Positions 1 to 5,002 of a stretch of 9,635 nucleotides of DNA are shown here, one piece after another. The DNA is taken from positions 1 through 9,635 of the forward strand of contig DATGXO010000127.1 of assembly GCA_035298965.1 (NCBI GenBank), in the 5' to 3' direction. The stretch is from CAJCBL01 sp035298965. GTDB taxonomy: Bacteria > Verrucomicrobiota > Verrucomicrobiia > Opitutales > Opitutaceae. How positions within the stretch are numbered: the first letter of the stretch is position 1; each line of letters begins with the position of its first letter. Both the position numbers and the translations under genes were made by a program. Below the pieces are notes generated by a model. It was not told where the DNA came from. It searched no databases and saw only the letters and a list, made by a program, of their open reading frames with translations.

Positions 1-879
1 GGGATTGAGGCCGGCGCACGGGGTGAGCGTTTCCTCAAGCAAGCGATCGCAGGGCCGCGCCTGGGTGGTGCTGTGGATACGGATGTTGGCGACACTGCCC
101 AACCAGTGCCGCGCCTGGGCGTTGAGATCGTCGAGCCCCTGGAAGGTGCGGCCGTTCAGAAAGCTGTCGCGCAGATACGCCACGCTGCGTTCCACCTTGC
201 CCTTGGTGCGCGGGCGGCAGGGGCGGCACCGTTTGACCTCGAAGCCGTGATGGTGGGTGAAGTCGAGGAAGCGCGCGTTGGTGCGCTCGGGCCCGACGAC
301 GACCTGGCGCATGTTGTCGTAGAGGATGCGCCGGGGCCAGCCGCCGAAGAAGGCGAACGCGTTTTGATGACAACGGATGAGCGTCGCCAGCGACATCGAG
401 CGGGTGAACTCGACGTAGAGATAGCGCGAGTACCCCAGCACCATGACAAAGGCGTAGACGCGCACGCTCGTGCCGTCCGGCTGGGCATAGCGGCCGATCT
501 CGGCCCAGTCGCACTGCGCCTGTTCGCCCGGTGGTGTCTCGAAGCGCACCGTGAGCGTCTGATCGGTGAGGCGGTCCGCCTTCAACGTGTGGAGGAAACG
601 CCGCACGATCTGCACGGAGCCTTTGAAGCCTCGGGCCCGCAGTTCGGGCAACAGGCGCACGGCCGACAGCCCGTGGGCCTGCCAGCGTTCGGTGAGATAC
701 AGCTTGTGGTCGTCGAGTTTACTGGCGCGCTCGCGCGCCGCCGGTGTCGGGGCCCGTCGGGCCCGCAGGAGCTTGCGCACGGTGTTGCGCGAGTGTCCGG
801 TCAAGCGCGCGATCTCGCGCACGCTGTGACCTTGTTTATGCAGAAAACGAATGTTCATGAACTGATCCAGGTTGAGCAT
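1..879 (-). CDS. istA: IS21-family transposase IstA, C-terminus outside window
   Basis: DDE transposase that catalyses cut-and-paste or replicative movement of an IS21 element together with the IstB ATPase. The reading frame is open for 293 codons from an ATG at 879-877 to the window edge, so the gene is partial rather than broken. Residues about 14-39 (core 'HSVREIARLTGHSRNTVRK') form the N-terminal helix-turn-helix. The rve/DDE core shows D124 in 'CDWAEIG', D188 in 'ILYDNMRQ' and E230 in 'RTKGKVERSVAYLRDSF', which fit the IS21 catalytic triad. IstA proteins are usually roughly 400-500 residues, so 100 or more residues are missing. No Shine-Dalgarno precedes the ATG. The intact frame and triad suggest that the element was recently active. 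The family call is firm; the subgroup is unknown. Confidence 0.93.
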   Translation of the reverse strand, partial: MLNLDQFMNIRFLHKQGHSVREIARLTGHSRNTVRKLLRARRAPTPAARERASKLDDHKLYLTERWQAHGLSAVRLLPELRARGFKGSVQIVRRFLHTLKADRLTDQTLTVRFETPPGEQAQCDWAEIGRYAQPDGTSVRVYAFVMVLGYSRYLYVEFTRSMSLATLIRCHQNAFAFFGGWPRRILYDNMRQVVVGPERTNARFLDFTHHHGFEVKRCRPCRPRTKGKVERSVAYLRDSFLNGRTFQGLDDLNAQARHWLGSVANIRIHSTTQARPCDRLLEETLTPCAGLNP

Positions 880-954
880 GTGGAGCGCGGTTGATGGACC
901 GGCAGCCAAGCATGCGGAAAAAGTGAATCCAATTTGACGCGCGGAAGAACCTTT

Positions 955-1010
955 GGAGGAGGAGCCCCAAGCCGGGCTGCCGAGCCAGCCCGGCTTGGGG
1001 CTCCTCCTCC
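955..1010. repeat. Perfect 25-bp inverted repeat with 6-nt loop
   Basis: Arms 955-979 and 986-1010 are exact reverse complements, separated by the loop CCGAGC (980-985). The stem is very GC-rich and begins GGAGGAGGAGCCCC. There is no T-tract on either side, so it is not a classical intrinsic terminator. It lies inside the IS21 element between the tip and istA, where a strong hairpin could shield istA from transcription entering from outside. That role is inference from position. It could also be a separate mobile palindromic repeat. Confidence 0.85.
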
Positions 1011-1025
1011 GTGTCCTCCTCCGCG
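1002..1025. repeat. Tandem 12-bp repeat, TCCTCCTCCGYG
   Basis: Two adjacent copies, 1002-1013 (TCCTCCTCCGTG) and 1014-1025 (TCCTCCTCCGCG), differ at one base. The first overlaps the right arm of the 25-bp palindrome. The second is enclosed by a short GTGTC/GACAC inverted repeat (1011-1015 and 1025-1029). Probably a local duplication at the palindrome edge; no function can be assigned. Confidence 0.6.
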
Positions 1026-1041
1026 ACACCTCCAACAGGGG

Positions 1042-1091
1042 GTGGGTCAGTTCTAAACGAGCGTTAGTGGGTCAGTTCTACGCGAGCGTTG
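1042..1091. repeat. Tandem 25-bp terminal repeats of the IS21-type end
   Basis: Two head-to-tail copies, 1042-1066 and 1067-1091, share the core GTGGGTCAGTTCTA followed by CGAGCGTT and differ at three positions. IS21-family ends typically carry several copies of a roughly 20-bp transposase-binding repeat, often with a 'GGGTCAGTT'-like core followed by a CG-rich block. This position, at the outer end of the element and upstream of istA, fits that. They are likely IstA binding sites. Confidence 0.75.
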
Positions 1092-1097
1092 ATACGC

Positions 1098-1419
1098 TGG
1101 GGTGGTCGGGGGCGTTGCAGCGGATCCAGGTCTCCTCGAGCTGCAGGTAGTTGCCCATGAGCAACGCGACGTGGAGTTGGCGGCGCAGGATCTCGGGCCA
1201 ACCCGCCACCTGCGCGATCCAGTCCGAGAGGGTCTGGCGCGGGATCGGTGGGCCCAGCGGGCGAGCATCTTTTCCTGACGGCATAAAGCGGGAGAGGGTC
1301 GACGTACTTGGCCGTCGCCATCCAGGCCAGGAGCCCGGCCGAGGCGTAGCCGCCGGTCACCGGCCGGTCCGGAGCGGGCGCGAGCAACGGCGGCTGCGCG
1401 CGGTCGATCTTGTGTCGGA
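1098..1419 (-). pseudogene. IS66-family transposase (TnpC) fragment, frameshifted
   Basis: An internal piece of an IS66 TnpC DDE transposase spread over three minus-strand frames. The first frame reads 'GGYASAGLLAWMATAKYVD' then 'PLPLY'. After a shift near 1279-1283 a second frame reads 'RQEKMLARW'. After another shift near 1251-1256 a third reads 'PRQTLSDWIAQVAGW', then 'YLQLEETWIRCNAPDHP'. Joined, these match the characteristic TnpC order 'LLAxxxxxKYVDxLPLYRQExxxAR', 'SRQTLxDWV', 'YLQxDETPIR'. The DET catalytic aspartate is Glu here (LEET). Both ends are missing: the 3' side stops where the IS21 repeats begin and the 5' side fades near 1419. It cannot encode a working transposase. The family call rests on remembered motifs and no search was run. 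Confidence 0.82.
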
Positions 1420-1701
1420 AATTTGGACGCGCGAATTGCGGGCTTCGCCCGTCCCTGCGCTACGCTGCGGGATCACGCCTTCGGCGTGCCCATCTCCGCT
1501 GCGCTCCGTCGCGTTTGAAGACTTCGGGCGGAGTGATCTCGATCTCGAGAGCGCCTTCCTGGTGTCCGTACTTGAGCTGCACGGGCGAATCCCAGCCGAG
1601 GATCACCTGTTTGGGCAGCGCTCGCCGCAACGGTTGCGAGACTGCCGCATCTCCGATTCCGCGTCTTCTTGCCTCTGGCTTCGCGACTCTGGCGTTTGGC
1701 T
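1420..1701. other. Gene-poor spacer with small hairpins and an orphan reading frame
   Basis: About 280 bp between the IS66 remnant and the trpS stop. Two short TTC-loop hairpins are visible: 1438-1452 (CGGGC-TTC-GCCCG core) and 1474-1488 (CACGCC-TTC-GGCGTG, perfect). On the minus strand, one frame at about 1520-1640 reads 'ALPKQVILGWDSPVQLKYGH' followed by 'QEGALEIEITPPEVFK'. This looks protein-like (alternating strand pattern) but has no evident start and ends soon after in low-quality sequence. I do not recognise it; it could be the tail of a lost gene. No intrinsic terminator for trpS with a T-tract is seen. Confidence 0.45.
1438..1488. repeat. Pair of small TTC-loop hairpins
   Basis: CGGGC-TTC-GCCCG (1439-1451) and CACGCC-TTC-GGCGTG (1474-1488) lie 22 bp apart, downstream of trpS on its strand. 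The pairing is exact. They resemble REP-like extragenic palindromes or a weak, U-less terminator region for trpS. Without a genome-wide search their family status is unknown. Confidence 0.5.
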
Positions 1702-2841
1702 TCAGCAGTACACCATGCCCATCGCTTTGCGGACGGCGGCGAGGGTCGACTCGGCCTCGGCGTTGGCACGCTCGACACCGCGCTTGATCACGCCGGCGAC
1801 GTAGCTCGGGTCCTTCGCGAGTTCGGCGCGGCGCGCGCGGAGCGGGGCGAGGGTGGCGTTGAGCGTTTCGGTGAGCAGGGCCTTGAGTTTGCCGGAACCG
1901 CCGTCGCCGATCTCGGCGGCGATCGCCTCGGGCGCGCGGCCGGTGCAGAGGGAGACGAGACGCAACAGATTCGCGACCTCGGGGCGCGTCTCCGGCTCGA
2001 AGGTGATCTGGCGGTTGCTGTCGGTCTTCGCGCTCTTGAGGAGTTTCGCCGTCTCTTCGGCGGTGGCCTTGAGCATGATGGCGTTACCGCGGCTCTTGCT
2101 CATCTTCTGGCCGCCGTCGAGGCCGAGGATGACGGGTGTTTCGGAGAGCAGCGCGTCGGGCTCGGGGAACACCGCGGGCTCAGCCGGGAAACGGGTGTTG
2201 AAGCGGCGGGCGAGTTTGCGGGTGAGCTCGAGGTGCGGGAGCTGGTCCTTGCCGACGGGGATGATGTTGCCCTTGACCGAAAGGATGTCGGCGGCCTGGT
2301 GAACGGGATACGTGTACATCAGAGCGTTGATCTGGCGCAGGCTGGCGGCGCGGATCTCCTCCTTCACGGTCGGGTTTCGGTCGAGCTCGGGCAGGGAAAC
2401 GAAGGTGAGGAACGGCAGCAGGAGCTGGTTGAGCGCGGGGACGTGCGAGTGCGGGAAGATGAACGTGCGGCCGTTCTCGGGATCGAGGCCGGCGGCGAGG
2501 TAGTCGAGGACGATCTCGCGGACGTTGGCGGCGACGTTGTCGGCCGTCTCGCGGTCGGTGAGCACCTGGTAGTCGGCGATGACGATGAACGTCGTCACGC
2601 CGAGGTTCTGGATCTTCACGCGGTTCTGAAGCGAACCGAAGAGGTGGCCGATGTGCAGCGAACCGGTGGGGCGGTCGCCGGTGAGCACGCGGTACTTGTG
2701 CGGGTTGGCCGGAATATTCTTCCAGAGCGCCTCGCTGCGGCGGACCGCGGCCTGGAACGTGTCGGACGAGATCGTCGTTTCGTCGGCGGCGTTGGTGGGC
2801 TGGGACTCGGGGGCGGGCGCGGCGGGCTGCTCGATGGACAT
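1702..2841 (-). CDS. trpS: Tryptophanyl-tRNA synthetase
   Basis: Class I aminoacyl-tRNA synthetase that charges tRNA-Trp with tryptophan using ATP, in the cytoplasm. The 379-residue product shows the ATP-binding 'TGDRPTGSLHIGHLFGSLQN' (HIGH at 63-66) and 'GGQKMSKSRGNAI' (KMSKS at 246-250). It also has the TrpRS-typical 'ALMYTYPVHQAADIL' (173-187) and 'VGKDQLPHLELTRKLARRFN' (196-215). Length is slightly above the usual 330-350 because of a roughly 45-residue low-complexity N-terminal extension before the catalytic core. The frame is open further upstream to 3108, but that part runs through a period-8 repeat and overlaps the DUF429 gene, so the ATG at 2841 is preferred. No Shine-Dalgarno is present; the leader is pyrimidine-rich. 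It is the last gene of the minus-strand cluster, 80 bp after the DUF429 gene. The function is secure; the exact start is less so. Confidence 0.96.
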   Translation of the reverse strand: MSIEQPAAPAPESQPTNAADETTISSDTFQAAVRRSEALWKNIPANPHKYRVLTGDRPTGSLHIGHLFGSLQNRVKIQNLGVTTFIVIADYQVLTDRETADNVAANVREIVLDYLAAGLDPENGRTFIFPHSHVPALNQLLLPFLTFVSLPELDRNPTVKEEIRAASLRQINALMYTYPVHQAADILSVKGNIIPVGKDQLPHLELTRKLARRFNTRFPAEPAVFPEPDALLSETPVILGLDGGQKMSKSRGNAIMLKATAEETAKLLKSAKTDSNRQITFEPETRPEVANLLRLVSLCTGRAPEAIAAEIGDGGSGKLKALLTETLNATLAPLRARRAELAKDPSYVAGVIKRGVERANAEAESTLAAVRKAMGMVYC

Positions 2842-2846
2842 GACGC

Positions 2847-2908
2847 GAAAGGGAGTGAGGGAGAAAGGCAGCGAGGGAAATGGGAATCTGGAAATCAGGA
2901 AATCAGGA
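2847..2908. repeat. Degenerate period-8/7 tandem array in the trpS leader
   Basis: On the plus strand the bases fall into eight consecutive units of 8, 8, 8, 8, 7, 7, 8 and 8 nt. Each ends in a GG-containing block: for example GTGAGGGA (2855-2862), GCGAGGGA (2871-2878), then two identical AATCAGGA (2893-2900 and 2901-2908). It fills nearly all the space between the DUF429 stop and the trpS ATG. On the trpS mRNA it is a pyrimidine-rich run. It looks like an eroded short tandem repeat. Confidence 0.7.
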
Positions 2909-2921
2909 AAACGCGGGTTCT

Positions 2922-3662
2922 TCAGGCGGCCTCCGGCGATGGAAGGGACGTTGGCAGGTGGATCCATCCTTCGCGGGCGGCGATGGTGCGCTCCGCGCTG
3001 GCGGGTGGCCGCGTGTGGCCGGTGGCGCAGCAGGGCGCGGTAAGTGCGGCGATCAGCGCGTCGAGGCCGTGATCGGAATCGGCGCAGGCTGCGGAGACGG
3101 TGAGCCAAGGCAGGGCGGCGCGGAGTTGGTGCAATGTGGCGGTGCGTCCAGTGCGGAGGGCGGGCAGGGTGCCCTTGTATCCGCGATGGGGTAGGTTCCA
3201 GATCTTCAGGCTGCCGGCGGGATAAACCTCAAAGAAACGTCCATCGCCGCTGCGGTCGCGCACGCCGTGGCGGCGGAGCAGCGCCATAGCGCGCATGGCT
3301 GGCAACGCGATCCGGTCGGTGGACACGCTGAGCGGGACGAGGCCGAGTTCGTGGCACACTTGCCGATCGGTGGCCCGGAGGCGGAGGCGTTCGCGGAACG
3401 GCGCATCGTCGGTCCAGATCGTCGCGGTCCAGTCGGCCACCGCCTCGCGAAACGCGTCGGGCCAGCCAAACGGCGCGTCGATCCCGACGATATCGGCACC
3501 GCGAATCAGCTCGTCGAGATCGACATCCGAACAGCCGAGGCGCGGTCCGTCGGCACGTGCTTGGCCGCGATCCCAGTCGATGAGGCACGCCGCCGTGTCC
3601 CTCGGCATGGAGGCCAGATCGATTCCGAGGGTGCGCACAGCGGTGGTGGGTTGCGCGAACAC
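2922..3662 (-). CDS. DUF429 family predicted nuclease
   Basis: A 246-residue soluble protein of the DUF429 family, which has a predicted RNase H-like nuclease fold; its biological role is not established. Seen: strand-1 motif 'TLGIDLA' (11-17) with Asp, 'ADIVGIDAPFGWP' (56-68), 'ATDRQVCHELGLVPLSVSTD' (97-116), 'FFEVYPAGSLKIW' (143-155), 'DHGLDALIAAL' (197-207) and a C-terminal 'EGWIHLP' (231-237). All are family-typical, including the acidic positions expected to bind metal. The start is a GTG at 3662-3660; the first ATG downstream (Met19) would remove the first motif, so GTG is favoured. No Shine-Dalgarno is seen. It begins 37 bp after the pduO stop and is probably co-transcribed with it. 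The link to its housekeeping neighbours is positional only. Confidence 0.85.
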   Translation of the reverse strand: MFAQPTTAVRTLGIDLASMPRDTAACLIDWDRGQARADGPRLGCSDVDLDELIRGADIVGIDAPFGWPDAFREAVADWTATIWTDDAPFRERLRLRATDRQVCHELGLVPLSVSTDRIALPAMRAMALLRRHGVRDRSGDGRFFEVYPAGSLKIWNLPHRGYKGTLPALRTGRTATLHQLRAALPWLTVSAACADSDHGLDALIAALTAPCCATGHTRPPASAERTIAAREGWIHLPTSLPSPEAA

Positions 3663-3699
3663 GGATCGGCGGGGCGCGACGCGGCCGCTTCCGTTGTCC

Positions 3700-4230
3700 T
3701 CAGTTCTCCGCTTCGCGGGCGAGGAGCCAGAGGAGATCGGAGAGGCGGTTGACGTAGTGCAGGAGCAGCGGGCGGAGGTGGCGGCCGTGGTGCGCGAGGC
3801 CGATCAGGCGGCGCTCCGCGCGGCGGGCGATCGTGCGCGCGTGGTCGAGCGCGGCGGCGTGCGGATTCGCGCCGGGCGTGGCCCAGCCGTCGAACTTCAC
3901 GTTGCGCGCCTCGATGGCGGCGACGCCGGCGTCGAGTTTCGCGAGCGAGGCGTCGTCGATCTTCTCGAACTTGGATTTCGCGTAGCGCTCGCCGTCGCTC
4001 TCGGCGCAGACGACCTCGCCCATGAGCGCGACGAGTTCCTTCTGGATGCGCTCGAGTTCGGCGCGCAACGCGGCGTGCGGGCAATTCGCCTTGGCGAGGC
4101 CGAGCGCGGCGTTGAGTTCGTCGAGGTTTCCGATGGCTTCGATCTGTGGGTGATCCTTGGGCACGCGTTGGCCGTAAAGGAGCGCGGTCGAGCCGTCGTC
4201 GCCGGTGCGGGTAGCAATGGAGCGGGACAT
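3700..4230 (-). CDS. PduO-type ATP:cob(I)alamin adenosyltransferase
   Basis: Transfers the adenosyl group of ATP to cob(I)alamin, making the coenzyme adenosylcobalamin, in the cytoplasm. The 176-residue product has the whole PduO/MMAB core. Seen: the N-terminal ATP-binding segment 'TRTGDDGSTALLYGQRVPKD' (7-26), 'IGNLDELNAALGLAK' (33-47), the basic helix 'ARTIARRAERRL' (131-142) and 'YVNRLSDLLWLLARE' (159-173). Family members are helical-bundle trimers of about 170-190 residues, so this is full length. The segment usually read as PGG is PGA here (119-121). The ATG at 4230 has no Shine-Dalgarno and follows a CT-rich heptamer array. An adenosylcobalamin-dependent enzyme is implied elsewhere in the genome; none is in the window. 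The alternatives CobA and EutT have different motifs and do not fit. Confidence 0.93.
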   Translation of the reverse strand: MSRSIATRTGDDGSTALLYGQRVPKDHPQIEAIGNLDELNAALGLAKANCPHAALRAELERIQKELVALMGEVVCAESDGERYAKSKFEKIDDASLAKLDAGVAAIEARNVKFDGWATPGANPHAAALDHARTIARRAERRLIGLAHHGRHLRPLLLHYVNRLSDLLWLLAREAEN

Positions 4231-4356
4231 GAGGGGAGGCGAGAGGTGAGAGGTGAAAGGCGAGAGGGCGAAGTCGCAAATGAGCGAGCGGAGTCGTGAC
4301 CGAGTTCGCCGCGCCCTGAACCCAAAACTCTGAACCCTGCGCTCCGCACCAGCGCT
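4231..4356. repeat. def-pduO spacer with two heptamer arrays
   Basis: The 126-bp gap contains two period-7 runs. At 4237-4264 four in-phase heptamers AGGCGAG, AGGTGAG, AGGTGAA, AGGCGAG are followed by a degraded fifth copy. At 4314-4341 the units are CCCTGAA, CCCAAAA, CTCTGAA, CCCTGCG. The first abuts the pduO ATG and gives its mRNA a CT-rich leader. Degenerate heptamer repeats in spacers are known from other bacteria such as cyanobacteria. Whether these are related is unknown. Confidence 0.65.
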
Positions 4357-4932
4357 TCAGCGCGCCTGCTTCTTCGCGGCGGCCTTGGTCTCCTTCTCGA
4401 GGGCTTTGAGGTCGTCCTTGAGCTCGACGGCGACGCGCTTCGCCATCTGGTCGATGAAGAGGATGCCGTTGAGGTGGTCGGCCTCGTGCTGGATGCAGCG
4501 GGAAAACAACCCGGTGCAGGTGAGGGTGTGCGTCGCACCGTCGGCATCTTGGAATTCCACGCGAATCGCATCGGGGCGAATCACGTCGCCGCGGATGCCG
4601 GGAAACGACAGGCAGCCTTCCTCGTAGCTCGTCTCTTTGCCGGGCAGGAAGGTGATCCGCGGATTCGCGATCGCCATCGGCATGAAGAGGTCGAGCGGCG
4701 GTTTGCGACCGTCTAGTTCCCAGTCGAATTCCGCCTCGGTCGGGCGCAGGTCCACGACGCAAAACTGGATCGCCTGCCCGATCTGTTGCGCGGCCAAGCC
4801 GATGCCTTCCGCTTCGTGCATGGTCTCGACCATGTCGTCGGCGAGCTTGCGCAGAGCGGCGTCGAAGACGGTGACTTGCGCGCCTTTTTTACGGAGAACG
4901 GGCTGGTTGTAGCGAACAATCGGCAGAAGCAT
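4357..4932 (-). CDS. def: Peptide deformylase
   Basis: Metalloenzyme that removes the N-formyl group from the initiator methionine of nascent proteins. All three signature motifs are present in the 191-residue product: motif I 'GIGLAAQQIG' (43-52), motif II 'EEGCLSFPG' (104-112) and motif III 'QHEADHLNG' (148-156). Metal ligands are Cys107, His149 and His153; Glu150 is the catalytic base. Length is a little above the usual 165-185 because of an insertion around 62-82 and a Lys/Ala-rich charged tail (about 175-191). The ATG at 4932 gives the normal 'MLLPIVRYNQPVLRKKG' start. The frame stays open upstream to 5256, but only as a shadow of the divergent gene. It is the first gene of the minus-strand cluster and is transcribed away from the membrane-protein gene at 5003. 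Confidence 0.97.
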   Translation of the reverse strand: MLLPIVRYNQPVLRKKGAQVTVFDAALRKLADDMVETMHEAEGIGLAAQQIGQAIQFCVVDLRPTEAEFDWELDGRKPPLDLFMPMAIANPRITFLPGKETSYEEGCLSFPGIRGDVIRPDAIRVEFQDADGATHTLTCTGLFSRCIQHEADHLNGILFIDQMAKRVAVELKDDLKALEKETKAAAKKQAR

Positions 4933-5002
4933 GGGTCCGATGGGGCGACGCTGTCGGCGGCGGTAGCTGCCGCAAATTAAAACTGTCCCGAGCCCACTTC
5001 CC
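4933..5002. promoter_or_regulatory. Divergent intergenic region, likely two promoters
   Basis: Seventy bases separate the def start from the divergent gene's start, so promoters for both must lie here or slightly inside the genes. The only AT-rich stretch is AAATTAAAA (4974-4982). It reads TTTAAT on the minus strand (a plausible -10 for def) and sits about 20-30 bp before the plus-strand ATG. No convincing -35 at proper spacing was found. A weak inverted repeat (CGGC...GCCG) lies just beside it at about 4948-4962. The assignment is positional. Confidence 0.35.

Larger units (their letters stand above)
1..1091 (-). mobile_element. IS21-family insertion sequence, partial (right end and istA side)
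   Basis: The visible part of an IS21-type element. Its outer end lies near 1091 (the tip could extend to about 1097) and it runs off the left edge of the window. What is seen: an IstA-type transposase on the minus strand, about 160 bp of non-coding sequence upstream of it, and a tandem 25-bp repeat at the outer end. Multiple short repeats at each end are a known hallmark of IS21 elements. An istB helper ATPase gene would be expected just beyond position 1, since istA and istB are normally adjacent, but it cannot be seen. The exact tip and any target-site duplication cannot be set without the other end. Confidence 0.8.

Noticed and set aside
73..894. A 273-codon plus-strand frame at the left edge.
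   Set aside because: It is antisense to the istA frame, which carries a full DDE triad and HTH; the plus-strand product has no recognisable domain.
955..1010. The 25-bp palindrome as an ordinary rho-independent terminator.
   Set aside because: No T-tract follows on either strand, and no gene ends immediately beside it.
1042..1091. The direct repeats as a short CRISPR array.
   Set aside because: The copies are directly adjacent with no spacer, there are only two, and they match an insertion-sequence end.
1669..3072. A 467-codon plus-strand frame opposite trpS.
   Set aside because: It is the antisense shadow of a certain tryptophanyl-tRNA synthetase; its product is Gly/Arg/Val/Glu-rich with no motifs.
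2842..3108. An upstream extension of trpS adding 89 residues.
   Set aside because: It would translate the period-8 repeat and overlap the end of the DUF429 gene in another frame. TrpRS needs no such extension.
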